64,000 nucleotides of DNA from Blattamonas nauphoetae (GCA_033064195.1 JARBJD010000030.1:186001-250000); one strand, 5' to 3'. Shown: positions 46,810 to 58,124, counted from the first letter of the stretch. Made by a program: numbers and translations. The notes: generated by a model not told the origin, from the sequence alone.

Positions 46810-48495
46810 TTACGAAAGGTCATCGTGTTTTTCTGAATGTTTCCCTGACGACACCGACCAAAGCGACTCCTCGCTGATTGAGTCTTCGTCATCATCCTGA
46901 CGCCGAATATCAAGCACAGAATCAATGAGCTGGGCTCTGGTGTTGTCAGAGAGGGTGTGGGAGGAGGACAGGTAGTGCTTTGAATGTGGGTCGGCGTGGG
47001 CTGTGCGGTTGAACAGCGGCGAGCGGATGACCACACCGCTCGACGAGACCATCTTGTCGACCTCGGGCGGGTGGAAGAGGACGCTTGATGGGTTGAGGAT
47101 GTCTTTCCGGCGTTGGGGGCGGATGGACTGGAGGAGAGGCGAGTTGAGGCTGCTGCTGGTTGTCTTCCGCATCGAGCCTTTCTTCTCCGCAATTAAAAAC
47201 GGGATCTGCGAAGCTGGGGACCCTGTGCCTCCCTCTTCCGTGCTAAGTTCGCTCAGAGTGGAGTGGGGTGTGCGATACGGTTGGGGGACGTGTGGTCGTT
47301 CAATTTCGCTCGGTTTCGCGTTTCTTCGATTCCGTCTCAATTCAGCGCGTGCAAGCTGCTGCTCGTTCTCTCCATCTTTGCTCTCCACACTCGATTGGGA
47401 TGTCTTTGAGTTTCGCGTGCGAAGACGATGCTGGGCCGATCCTTGCATCCTCCCCTCCGTCTTCCACAAGTGCGTCTCGGCGAGTCGCTTGTTGTGTGAC
47501 GCCCACGACCACCCCGTTTTGTCCAGTTCGGCGCTCATTCGAGTCTCAGAAAGGCGCTTCGACTTGTTCCTCTGCCAATGGTAGTCGATGTCCCTCTCTT
47601 CGGGATGGGAGGGCATGTGATGCAGACCTGCCCCCGTGTGCGACATGCGAAGTGGTGCGGTTCCTCCAAACTGCGAGGTGAGTGAATGGCGATCTGCAGT
47701 GCGGCTGAATGTGGAAGGAGAAAAAGGTGGAAGGACATGTGCTCCTGTTTTGTGAAGTGATGTCACAGATCGGGCAGCGTCCAGCGAACGGCGAGTGTGT
47801 GAAGTGGTTCCATTCGTTCGAGTTGTGGCGAGACGGTGCGTGGGAATGGGAAATGGATCATAAGTTGGTGATGAAGGGACAAACGTCTGTCGTGATTGTG
47901 ATCGTCCCTGTCGGGAAGCCGGAAATGTGCTGGCAGCGAGTAAACTTTGCTCGGCCTCATTTTCCTCCTCTTGAGCAACAATTGAGTTGAAACGGGTCAC
48001 ATCCAGCCACTTTGAAGCAGCCTCTACATCAATTCCAGCATCAATAGAATGCCGTGGGAGATCCCTGAAAAGATTGCGCTGTGAATATCGAGCTGCGGCT
48101 GCGATGACAGATGTACGGTGGGTAGGGGAACAGAACTGGGGTCCCGAACGTGACACAATGGGAGACTCTGCTAGGTCACCATGTTTTGCAAAAACGTTTT
48201 CTTCAAGTGTTGCAATTTCATCTTCATCACTGTTTGCGAGTTCAGTATGTGTATCATTGGGTGTTCCTGGTTCATTGGGTGTCTGTGGTTGAACAACAGT
48301 GTTATCTTCTATTGGTGATGAAAAATTATTGGGTGAATGATCTGCGACAGGTGAAAATTGGTTCAAGAAATAATTGGGGACGTATGACTTTCTTACGCGC
48401 ATCGAAGGCTTATATAATTTGGGCATCGGCTTAAAACTAACTGCTTGCTGGATGTTATATCTCTGTTGTGATGCACCCCTTGAGGCAATAAACAT
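46810..48495 (-). CDS. Unassigned Ser/Arg-rich protein, about 561 residues
   Basis: The open frame runs from 48525, but its first codon there is GTG; the first ATG in frame is at 48495 (MFIASRGASQQRYNIQQAVS). A CCCCAG acceptor lies just upstream, so a short first exon may exist. The protein is mostly disordered and basic: RNLFRDLPRHSIDAGIDVEA, ERDIDYHWQRNKSKRLSETR, TGWSWASHNKRLAETHLWKT. Repeated RLxETxxxxE-like pieces and several Trp residues are seen in the middle. It ends in a short acidic tail. No domain is recognised. Neighbouring genes are on the same strand with 150-280 bp gaps. Confidence 0.55.
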   Translation of the reverse strand: MFIASRGASQQRYNIQQAVSFKPMPKLYKPSMRVRKSYVPNYFLNQFSPVADHSPNNFSSPIEDNTVVQPQTPNEPGTPNDTHTELANSDEDEIATLEENVFAKHGDLAESPIVSRSGPQFCSPTHRTSVIAAAARYSQRNLFRDLPRHSIDAGIDVEAASKWLDVTRFNSIVAQEEENEAEQSLLAASTFPASRQGRSQSRQTFVPSSPTYDPFPIPTHRLATTRTNGTTSHTRRSLDAARSVTSLHKTGAHVLPPFSPSTFSRTADRHSLTSQFGGTAPLRMSHTGAGLHHMPSHPEERDIDYHWQRNKSKRLSETRMSAELDKTGWSWASHNKRLAETHLWKTEGRMQGSAQHRLRTRNSKTSQSSVESKDGENEQQLARAELRRNRRNAKPSEIERPHVPQPYRTPHSTLSELSTEEGGTGSPASQIPFLIAEKKGSMRKTTSSSLNSPLLQSIRPQRRKDILNPSSVLFHPPEVDKMVSSSGVVIRSPLFNRTAHADPHSKHYLSSSHTLSDNTRAQLIDSVLDIRRQDDDEDSISEESLWSVSSGKHSEKHDDLS

Positions 48496-48776
48496 TCGAG
48501 AATCATTTGTTGAAGATCTGATCACGGGCTGGTTTGAGATCTGGGGAGCTTAATGTCGCGAAATATCATAAATGAGACTGTAACAGGAAAAATAAAGATA
48601 TACAAAAGGTAACTCCTGAGACTGCAGTCCCAGGACGGAAATCGTTCATTTCAGAAAAATATTGTGGTCCGTTCTTCAAGATCTCGTTGAGATGGAAAAG
48701 CAAGATACAAATGAGAATGAATATAAAAAGAAGATAAAGAAAGATTGTTGTATACTTGAACGAAAGAAAAAGTTCT

Positions 48777-50577
48777 TCAGCCAAATGAGAGATCGATCGG
48801 GATTTCGAGATTGATGGTCCTCTCAGGTATGGAGAAGACCTGGCCCGAATCACCCATCAAATCGAAGGCATCGTCAGAAAAATTGAAGCTGGTGTCTGTT
48901 GGAACAGAGGGATCACTCAGCTCGAGGTAGGGCTCAAAGGACTGCTGCTCGGTCACCCCTTGCTGCAGCGGGGGTGGAGACTGGACATGGAAAAAGGAGG
49001 AAGGGCGAGTGTCTGTCGGCGGAGAGGCTGCTGGGGGGCTGCACAGGATGACCGGGATTGGGTGAAGTGCAGGTGGACTGGGCGGGGGGAGGTAGGCCTG
49101 GGCGAGATCGTGTGTGTATTCCCTGACGAGTGGAGTGTCAGGCTGCTTGGTTGGGAGTGGGAGGGTTGGCTCAATGAAGGCAGGGGGGAGTGAGTCAAGG
49201 GTGGAGATGGAAGAATCGTCAGACGTGAATGACGGTTGGGGTGGACGGACGAGGGTGACAGGGATGGACAATGGGGGGTTGAGAGTGGGTGATGGAAGGG
49301 ATGAGATCGACAGTGTGCTCAGAGCGACAGATGGGAGTTCTTCCTTGGAGAGGAGAAGGCTCGGCGTCTGTTCAGCAGGAGTGGTTGAGTGTGTGCAGTC
49401 GTGTGGAGTGGGTGGGTGAGTGGGGGGAGTGTCGGGAGGAGGTGGAAGTGCTGTGTATGTCGACGTCGTTGTCTGAACAATCGGTGAGACCTGAGAAGAG
49501 GAGCTCACAGAGACAGTTGTTGTGACGGGGGAGGGATGAGTGTGTTGGTTTCTGAACATGTGCGGTGGAAGCGGCGGTGCTGGGCGAGACGGACGCTTCG
49601 GCCTGTCGGAAGAGGTGTCATGAAAGCGAGTTGTGGGTTCGGGGGTAATCTCGTGGCCATTTCTTTGTCGGGAGAGGGGGGCTTTGTTGAGCGGGCTCCA
49701 CGGTGTAAAGGTCGACGGCCTTTTCATCCATTCTTTCGTCCTTTCAGAGATGGCGTCCATAAAGCCTCGAGGTTGGTTGGCGATGATGACGTCACACACA
49801 TCGAGTACATGCTCCGGTGTTCGCGATTGAAATTTGACAACGGCGTGGATTCTGACTCCTGGCTTCCACGTTGGACATGTTCGAAAGTGGCGAGATCGAC
49901 AGGGGATATGGAGGTGTGCTGGTTCCGTGTCATCCTCATTGGAAGAATCAGGGAGAAAAGTTGCTGATTTAAATCTCGAATCAGCACGAGATATCTCAAA
50001 ATGGGTGAGGAGGACACCCTGATACTCAAATTGCTTTCCAAACCAATGGGTAATGAAGTTCTTGTCAGCCAGGGATTGAGCATTCACTCCAAAGAACTGT
50101 AAGAACACAGGCCATGTTAGGTTTTGATCCACACATGACGTATCAAACGGGTTTTGGGCGATGAGTGTGTGTTTTTGGTTGGTGTCTACAAGTCCGATGA
50201 AGAAAGAAAAATGCCAGACCAATGGTTTCCAAAGATGCAACAAACATCAGTGGATTGTGAAGTGAGAGGGATCCGTCATAGATCTCGAAGATCTGAGGTG
50301 AGACAAATATTTTGAGATCTCCTTCGTCAGTAGATGACTCTGTCGGATCCATCTGAACTTCAACAAAATCTTCACCAATATTAGTCACAATTCCTACCCA
50401 ATTCACAATTTTTCCAGCATAATGTAGACGGAAGCGTTCCTGTAGTTCCTTCTCGTACGTTCCCGAACATTGTTCAAGGTAAGAATCCCAAGAATTATCT
50501 GGCGGAGCAGGAACCTTCGGGCAGTATCGCTGAATTACTGTGGATGTCTCGTTTGAGTCATGGAGATTGGGATCCAT
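48777..50577 (-). CDS. Protein with a wolframin-C-terminal-like segment and a Pro/Ser/Thr-rich tail
   Basis: Exons 50220-50577 and 48777-50185 (34-nt intron, phase 1) give 588 residues from MDPNLHDSNETS. The first 280 residues look folded: SWDSYLEQCSGTYEKELQER, VNWVGIVTNIGEDFVEVQMD, NPFDTSCVDQNLTWPVFLQF and KPGVRIHAVVKFQSRTPEH. The run W..Y...C......G..V.W.G.V..I resembles the lumenal C-terminal OB-like domain of wolframin (WFS1), but there are no transmembrane helices, so this is only a loose likeness. The second half is low-complexity Pro/Ser/Thr (PPLPPH, TYTALPPPPDTPP), ending with an acidic FNFSDDAFDLMGD. The start is 54 bp from the divergent Ran start. Confidence 0.55.
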
Positions 50578-50631
50578 TCCGACATGTGGCTTGATCACTA
50601 TCAATTTGAACACCAAATTTTATACGAACAC
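50578..50631. promoter_or_regulatory. 54-bp divergent promoter between the wolframin-like gene and Ran
   Basis: Start codons of two opposite genes are only 54 bp apart. The interval contains an AT-rich run AATTTTATACGAAC (about 50617-50630), which could serve as a TATA-like or initiator element for either side. There is no room for long 5' leaders. Confidence 0.4.
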
Positions 50632-51437
50632 ATGACAAACCAAAACTCTTTCAAAGTGATTCTACTTGGAGATGGTGCTGTTGGTATTGTCTCTTCTTTT
50701 TATTATGCAACAATTATTTCGATATCAAGGGAAAACGACCTGGATTAAACGCCACCTCCTTGGAGTCTTTGAATCAAAATACATCTCAACAATTGGAGTA
50801 TGCACATATTCTATTATTCACTTTTCATTTAAGGTTGAAGTTCATCCGCTTGTTTTCCAAACAAACCGTGGACAGGTAAACCTCAATGTGTGGGATACTG
50901 CCGGACAAGAATTGTACGGAGGATTCCGTGATGGGGTATGAGCGTTATTGATTTTCTTTTATGCTCTTACTCAGTATTATGCCAATGCAGATGCTGCCCT
51001 CCTTATTTTTGATGTCACAAATAAACAGTCCTACAACCATGTTGACACATGGTATCGAGCACTTAGACGTATCTGTCCAAATATTCCCGTAGTTTTGTGC
51101 GGAAATAAGGCTGATGTTTCCGCCAAAGAAAGACAAATTGCGACAAAAAAGGTGACGTTCCATCTGAAGAAGAAACTGGCTGGATATGTTGAAATGTCGT
51201 CAAAGGCAAACTATAACATTGAAGTTCCAGTTCTTTACCTTCTTCAGCACTTGATGGGGTGTGTTCTATGCTGTTCTAACTCCACCCAGCGACGGAACTT
51301 CTCTCGTCCAAGCAATCCGCTATAAGGACCCTGAAATCGTTCCACATATGGATTCCACACTTGTCAATGTTCAGGCTGCTCAAGCTGTGGAACAATATGT
51401 TCCACCTGCCAAAATTGACTACGATAGCCTTGTCTGA
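50632..51437 (+). CDS. RAN: Ran GTPase
   Basis: Exons 50632-50683, 50730-50797, 50834-50935, 50975-51258 and 51290-51437 (introns 46, 36, 39 and 31 nt) give 217 residues, the normal Ran length. Ran drives nucleocytoplasmic transport and spindle assembly. All G-box motifs are present: GDGAVG joined to [11 protein letters not shown] (P-loop), KYISTIG joined to VEVHPLVF (switch I with the Ran-specific Thr and VxVHPL), [17 protein letters not shown] (switch II), [10 protein letters not shown] and MSSKANYN. The Ran-typical [20 protein letters not shown] and the C-terminal arm are present. The tail ends DYDSLV, shorter and less acidic than the usual DEDDDL. The first intron splits the P-loop. Only 82 bp separate it from the convergent exonuclease gene. 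Confidence 0.97.
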
Positions 51438-51519
51438 CATTATTCTTTCATCGCCACTTCACGTATGACACTCGATTAACGCGATGATTGTGAAAAGCAC
51501 ACTATTCACGATGAGGTGG

Positions 51520-53947
51520 TTATTTGGTTACGAAAAAGAGAGCAGTTCCTCTGTTGCTTGGATCGTTCTGCTGTTCGGTGAAGTCCCTCTTCGTGCCTCT
51601 CTCCTGCTTCTGATTAGGGTCGCATGGTCCACAAAGCAGCACAACAAGACTGTTTGGGGGGAGGCGTTGGATGAGGAGTTCAATGCCCACGTCGACGTCG
51701 CGGATCCAGGACGGCACAGAGTCTGCCTGTCTACTGATGCTCATCGAGGTGTCGAGTCGAACAAAGAGGAACGGGAGGGGTTCGCTGTTTGTGCGGCTAG
51801 AAAGGGCTTCGGTGGCATACAGGGCGGAATAAAGCGTGCTCTCGAAGGTTGTTGTGACGTAAGGATCAATCCATCCTCGTCTCGGAGTGATTGTGTTCTC
51901 AATGTCAGAAATGCGGATTTGGTTTGGGTGAGTTTTGGGCTTGGGGCGTGGCATGTCTATCGGTGGAGGCCTCCCAAACTCTTCCTTCAGCGCGGCAAAA
52001 TTCCAGTACTCATAAGAAGCTCTGTCGACAACGGCAGTTATGTGGCAGTCAAGCACGCTCAGACGGAGGGTGGTCTCCTTCTGCAGAAGTGCCATCCCAA
52101 TCGGCTTTCCCTGCGCAACGGCCTGTGCACACAACAGGACAAGGCGAAGGGAGGCACACGCATCCTCGCGCGAGTTGTGTGTGTCTTCTTGGATGGCGTA
52201 GTGCAGGTGCCGCTGTGCCAGACTGCGGAGGCTGTTTTTGAGAGGCAGGCCGAGTCGGTGGGGGTACAATACACTCGTGTCTGCCACCAGATCGTGGCTG
52301 AGTTTGAGAGCGAACAGGTCGTTCTCGATTGAGTGGCCGACGAGAACGGTGTCTGGCTGAATGATTCCTCGTCGCAGGATGTGATCACGGAGGGCGCGGC
52401 GAGACGGGAAGAGGACGAGCATTTCCGGAGGGTAGCCCGCCTTCGTGACGACAGGGACTCTTCGTTCTTCACTTTGGCCAGTTCTGTTCGAAGCAGACTG
52501 CGGCGGGAAGAGCATCTCGCGTGTGATTCCGGAATAGTCTGTCAGAAAGTCGACGACCTCTCCATCCGGAACACACAGCGCGTCGAGGATGGTCCTCATC
52601 TGATCATCGACAAGAGTCACCCGGGCGAGCTCGAGAGCGGTCAGAGGAGGGAGAGAGGGAGCGTGTGAGGAGCACTGACTGCGCGGGATCCTCACTTCGA
52701 CCATCTCGCAATCCAACCCAACGAGCGGGTAGAACGTGAGTGTCTGCTTCTCCTCATTCGTCAGGCAGGCGTCGAAGAAGGCGTGTGTGTTCACAAACAT
52801 CGAGCTCGCCCCGCCGTTCGTGTGGGCATTGCCGTCCGTCTGTCTTGCCAGGACATCCTGCGGGTTGTATTGGAAGAAGGAGCGAGCAGGCTGGACGGGA
52901 AGGTCGAGGAGCGAGTCGCCGATGCAAGCCATGCAACCGGGCTGCTTGAGGAGGTTGAGGAGAGCAGCCTTTTGAGCTGGTTTGTTGCTGAAGTGGGCTG
53001 TGTTGGATTCGATCAGTTGCAGCATCTCCCTTTTGAACTGCTCCTCTGTCTGTCTCTTCTGCATCAGGAGAACTAGCTTTTGTGTTCCGTCTCCCTCCCA
53101 TTCTTCTGCCATAAATACGAAGATTGGTTGTTGCGTGTGTGATCCCCCAGAAACACCGATTGGGAACCCATGCTGATGCATCTCCCGCTCTGAAAGCACA
53201 ACTTCGAGGATGGCGTCCTGATGGGTAGCGTCGATGCCGTTGAACACGAACTGGTTTCGGCGTTGGATTGAACGCTTCCATGTCTGTGGATCTCGGCGGG
53301 GAGGAGTTGGATCGTTGGCAATGTTTTGTGGGGAGGAAGAATTAGGTCTCTCTTTTCTCATTTTATTGATACGAGGAACAAGTTCGCGGATATGTTGAAA
53401 AGTTGGAAGGAATATTTGTTTCTCAAAGTTTGTTGGATTGGAAGGCGGAAATGAGACATACACGGTGTTGAATGCCATTAAATTAGGGTGAGATGCAATC
53501 ATGAGGTTTATGTTTGATTTTTGTTTCGAGGATCGAGTTTGAAGTGGAATTGATTGTGGATGTGTGAAGAAGTTTTGTGTTAAAGATGGAATGGATACAA
53601 CCAAAAGACTTTCAAGATATCTCACGTTTTTTACATTTAACCAAGGATGACTTTCAGCATCATTATTGACAAGAGACAACAAAACTTGCTGAAGATCCTA
53701 CAGGTGGGGGAACAGTGAATGAATGAATCAATCAAAGCAGAAGAATGGGACAGACTGAAACCGTGAGTGAGGCATCTGGGGTTCGTTGGAATACTTCTTT
53801 TGAGAAGAGTAAAACTGGTCTCGGTTTGAACTCAGGGATCATTGGTTGTTGGTCGTGTTGGAATCGTTGATGGTATGAAGTAGAGAATTGGAGAAGTGAT
53901 GGATATTTTTTATAAAAAGCCTCCAAGTCACTTTCTGATATTGTCAT
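51520..53947 (-). CDS. REXO1/REXO5-type DEDDh RNA exonuclease
   Basis: Exons 53762-53947 and 51520-53697 (64-nt intron, phase 0) give 787 residues. The family trims 3' ends of structured RNAs such as 5S rRNA, tRNA and snoRNA in the nucleus. The exonuclease domain (about residues 385-570) shows the full DEDDh set: VGLDCEMVEVR (D, E), LELARVTLVDD, YSGITREML, TVLVGHSIENDLFALKLSHD (D), VADTSVLYPHRLGLPLKNSL, and THNSREDACASLRLVLLC (H, D). The N-terminal 380 residues are unassigned, and the last 200 may hold an RRM-like region as in REXO5 (LPPNSLVVLLCGP). Between motifs there are inserts rich in Arg and Pro. REXO1 or REXO5 cannot be told apart here. Confidence 0.85.
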
Positions 53948-54019
53948 GATGACTGATGGGGAAGATCATATCCACAAGAATTTTTATGGGGTTTGTCGAG
54001 GCAAAAAGTGGATAAAACA

Positions 54020-56768
54020 TCATGTTGGTTGATCGAAATCGTTCACAGGAAGAGGTAGAGCCTGTGAGGGAATGAATCGAGAGACATTAACAACTCTCTC
54101 ACGACTTGTTGGGACTGTCTGTGGTATGAGAATGTTTGTGCGTGATGGTAGGGGAGAAATGTGGAACAGGTTCGCATCTGTTCGCCCGCTGAGTTTGTAT
54201 GCATTGATGCGAGTCATGATCGGAGTTGGAAAGAACGACGAAGATTTTGGTTTATGTTCTGAGACTGCCTGCTGTGGCGAGTTGGCTTCGAGAAGGTGTT
54301 CTTCTTCGGAATCGGAATTGTCCGACAAAACAACACATTCCACATCCTTCTGACTCACATCCTCTTGCGACGAGTCAATCAGAATGGATTCCGGTTGTTC
54401 CAGACGCATCCGCTTCTCTCCCCTCCCTTCCGCGGCCTCCCCATCCTCCTCCGTCTGGAGCATCGCGAGCAGCTCCTGCGGAAGTGGCTCTGCAACGAAT
54501 GATGGGTTGTTCCACTCGAAAGCTTCGTCAAAATCGAATGGAGGAGGAGAATGGTGGATTGCGTCTGGGTCGAGCTGGGATGGGTGTTGGCGAGGAAGAG
54601 AGAGGTCCGGACTGGTCTCGTCCTGATGGAGATTGCGGACAATACGTGGACGCGGCAGTGCCAATTGTGGAGGAGTGGTGATGTGAGGAGAGAGAGATCC
54701 GAAATCGAAGGGGAGCGGATCAGGCTCAGTGTCAGTCTGAATGTTGCATCTGGTCTGCTCTTCCTCCTCCCTCAGCATTCCCATCTCTTCCTCCATCGCC
54801 TCACTGTGCTGACTGGTGTTGTGAAAAGCTTCGAGTCTTCGCTGCTCGAGGATGGTTTTGATTCGGCTCAGGAAGTCTTCGTCTTCCTTCTCTTCCTGAC
54901 TCAGAATCGGAGAATGGGCTGTTTCCATCGTGCCCCGATCATGAGGCGTGCCGATGATGTGCTGTCTGAGCGCGGACTGTGGGGTGAGTGGGTGAGAGTG
55001 AATGCGGAACGGTGTATTCGACACGTCAGAATCATCGTCGTTCATGATAAATCGTTTTGGGTTGGTGAGTGGAAGAGGGCGGCGGACAGATTGCGGATGA
55101 GTGGTTTGAGATGATTGCTGACGATGCTCGTTCCTCGCTGCTGTCCGGTTGGAGAGGAGAGCGGAGTAGCTGACTTGATGAGCGCATCTGGGACACACCC
55201 CTTCGACCGAATGCAGCACTCCAAAGCGGCCCCCTCTCCGACTGAACCCACTCTGTGTTGGGGGGACGGCAGAGCGAGCGAGGAGCTCTTTCCTCCAACA
55301 GAGGAGATGCCCCGAGACGGCTGAAGAAGGGCAGAAGGAACATTGCAGAGCGTTCAGGGGCGACAAGCTCTCTTTGCAGAAGAAGCACGAGAGTTCGGCG
55401 TGTTGGGAGATGACTCTGTCCTGCCGCGGTGTGTCAACCAGACCGACTGTCTCCGTCGACATGATCCCTCCCCACAGCGGAGTGGCGTACGGATCGTCCA
55501 AGAAGTTGCTGTACTCCCATCCGAAGTCCCCTTGCTCGTCGTACTCTGCTGGGATGGCAGTTGGGGTCTGTTGTGGCTGAGGAGGAGCGCGACGGGGTGT
55601 GGCGTGCGGAGGGAGGGGAGGAGGAGAGAAGCTAAACTCGGCATCGGACTGGTGGACGTGAAGATGTTGGGCATAAAGAGAGAACGAGATGAAAGAGTGG
55701 CAGATCTCGCATTCGACCGGAGTGCTGTCGAAGAGCGGATCCTGCCCGCTCTCGCTGTCTTCGTCTTCGGGTTGGTCCTCAGCTCGGTCGGGATCATCCT
55801 CCGGCTGCTCGTCTCGCAGGGGTTCCGAGTCTTCCCTGTCCTCACTCCTCTCGTCCTCATCCTCGTTCGAATCACTGCAGGAGCTTCCTCGCTTCAGTTC
55901 CATCTTCACCGAATCCCACCCCCACACTGTCACGCTGAGTGGTCGGACAACCACACCCACTCGCGACAGATCCACGCTGCCCACACTGAATGTGGTGAGT
56001 GGATAGAAAGGCGAGAAGCGAAGCATGGACTTGAGGTTGGAGAACGACTCGTCGGTGCTGTACTGCTGGAGGAAAGCGTGGAAGACCGAAAGTGGTTTGG
56101 TCAGGAGGCTGACTGTTCCCCCGTCGAACACAGACAACTTGAGCGTAGGAAGGGAAAGAGTGGGATTCTGCTCAGCAACAGGAGCTTTACGATGCACATG
56201 AAGAGATGTGAGCGCGACAGTCGGTAGAATTGCAGGGTGAACTTCGAAAAGTGGAATGAGAACCGATAAAATGCTGCAGTGGTATCGAAACTGGGAAAAA
56301 TGACAAAGAAAGAGAGATACAGATGTTCCATTCTTCAGTCCAAAGCGGAAGTACTGACAGAAATCGCGAAAAACCCTGCTTTGTCTTGGATGTTGCCAGA
56401 TCCCTATTATCATTTTTTTGTCGGTGAAAAAGAAAGATGAAATACATTCAAATTGAAGAGCTTGAGCTTTGGACGTGAAACCAGACACAATTAACATCTA
56501 AATATGGTGAAAAGTAGAGAGAAGAAGGTTGTATCGCAAACCATTTTCCAAGGTCTGTTGCGCGATGTTTTATACGCTCCGTGCATGATCTCTCCATTGT
56601 GCTGTCTAATTCTTCTCCATGGATTCACTAAGCGAAGTTGTGGGGCAGGAAAAGAATGACAGATTGTTTCGAAATAGACAGTGAAATGGGAAAACCTGTG
56701 AAACCAATATATGTAGCTCGGGGATTCAATTCAGATTGGAGAAGATAACAACAATAAAATCTTGCCAT
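54020..56768 (-). CDS. SLX1: Structure-specific endonuclease subunit SLX1, enlarged
   Basis: Exons 56696-56768, 56542-56627, 56446-56497, 56321-56403 and 54020-56290 (introns 68, 44, 42 and 30 nt) give 854 residues. SLX1 cuts branched DNA together with SLX4. The GIY-YIG domain is complete: MARFYCCYLLQSELNPRATY, IGFT joined to VNPWRRIRQHNGEIMHGAYK, TSRNRPWKM, LIVSGFTSKAQALQFEWIWQ, HPRQSR. Catalytic Tyr, Arg and Glu positions are present. The family C-terminal zinc finger follows at about 395-470: CFFCKESLSPLNALQCSFC, then SGHLLCW and GVCPRCAHQVSYSALL. Between them is an acidic insert with a possible second finger (CEICHSFISFSLYAQHLHVH). After it comes a 380-residue disordered tail. Most SLX1 proteins are 270-400 residues, so this one is unusually large. 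It is divergent from the G-patch gene with a 55-bp gap. Confidence 0.92.
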
Positions 56769-56823
56769 TAACGACTATTTTGAATAAGCTTGATCGAACT
56801 AAAGAAAACTGCGGTGTTGATCA
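56769..56823. promoter_or_regulatory. 55-bp divergent promoter between SLX1 and the G-patch gene
   Basis: Start codons face away from each other across 55 bp (AATAAGCTTGATCGAAC in the middle). This is the second such minimal divergent gap in the window, beside the Ran pair. No motif is clearly shared between the two. Confidence 0.35.
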
Positions 56824-57741
56824 ATGTCAACGTCCAAACCCAATGCAGGATTCTCAATGAAATTGAATACTCAAAAACTTGGTTCACAAAGATCCCAAAA
56901 GCCAACGGTAAAACCTCCTACAGTCCAGTCTCCAATCGTTGTAACAGGAGCAACAATACAATCGTCTGCATTCCTTGTTTTGACACAATCTCATCAAAAT
57001 ATTGTACATTCTCTCTGTCTTTCACTTTTCTTGAATCTTCTTCAGAAACGAACCTCCCAAGAAAGAGGTTCTCCTAGCAATCCCTGCGAAACCGAACACT
57101 TTCCTTCTCCTAAACACATCAGATAAATCCGATAAATCAACCTCAGACGTAGGAATGAACGATAACGGTACCAGTGGAGAAGGAAGTTCATCAATGCATG
57201 AAGAACCTTCGAACCAGAAGCCAATTTCTGAAGAAGATAAACTTCTTCGCCAGAAAGCAATTGACTCTCTTAAAGCAGGTTTTTTATCTCATCTATCCCT
57301 TATTTATTTGGTTTCAGATCGATTATCAGAGTCAGATACCCTGTCAACCAATCAACAGTCAACCAATCCAAAACTCTTTTCTGGGTCATCCTCACAGAAT
57401 CAGGATGAAACAGCGTCCTTCTCCATTCCTTTTGGACAATTTGGTCTTGCAATGCTCAGAGGCATGGGATGGACGGATGGAAAGCCAATCGGAAAAGGAG
57501 CAACAACGTGTGCTTTTTCTTTCTGAAGAATAATTGTTTCAGAGTTACCAAAGTTGTAGAATATGATGAACATATCGGGCGACTTGGATTGGGAGCCGAT
57601 AAGCTTTCAGGATTCCGGAAGGAAGATGTGGAGAAGATCCAAAAACAGAAACGCATTGAAATGCACAAAGATCGAGAAGTGAAGGCGATGAAAACAGAAG
57701 AAGACGACAAACGTTCACATAGATCGGAGAGAAGACCTTAA
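56824..57741 (+). CDS. GPKOW: Spp2/GPKOW-type G-patch splicing factor
   Basis: Exons 56824-56963, 57046-57278, 57318-57507 and 57543-57741 (introns 82, 39 and 35 nt) give 253 residues. Spp2/GPKOW recruits and activates the DEAH helicase Prp2/DHX16 before the first splicing step. The defining piece is IPFGQFGLAMLRGMGWTDGK PIGKG, the G-patch with the family-specific GLAMLRGMGW. It joins across the 35-nt intron to VTKVVEYDEHIGRLGLGA, the second half with the R.GLGLGA box. Upstream is KNEPPKKEVLLAIPAKP, in the place of the KELVIPL segment. The C-terminus is a basic helix; no KOW motif follows, so it is closer to yeast Spp2 than to animal GPKOW. The first intron join is the least certain. Confidence 0.85.
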
Positions 57742-58124
57742 ATATGTCGGATTCCCTCACAGGGTGAGATTTTAGTGATGAGATCGTACAAGACAAATAC
57801 GCTCTACAAGTCCAGAACTCTCTCTCAACGACAGATTATGACATTATCTGCGAATATCTTCTCGATATCAGCATTATTTTGTATTTATATTCAGAACATC
57901 TTTGGTTCTCGTCAGTGCTCAAACAATCGGTTCAACATTCTCTCCTTGTTGCATTTCTCAACATTTTTGCTGATTTTTCTTGGAGACAATTGCATTTCAC
58001 GTCGAATATTTAATGCTTGTTTCTCAATATCTTCTCGTTCACATTCGAACTCGACGGTTATGGTGTCGGATCAAGGCCAAAAAGGGATTTCTGATCAAGG
58101 TGAACTTTCTTTAAAGACACGAAA
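57742..58124. other. Gap with an unresolved gene-like frame on each strand
   Basis: On the plus strand, after GTGAGA at 57764, a frame reads SDEIVQDKYALQVQNSLSTT and continues about 80 codons to a TAA near 58015. On the minus strand the same bases read FECEREDIEKQALNIRREMQ and stop at about 57918. Both have plausible codons; only one can be real. I found no start or splice join for either. An ATG-led short frame (MVSDQGQKGISDQG) overlaps the eS7 leader near 58060. Confidence 0.3.
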
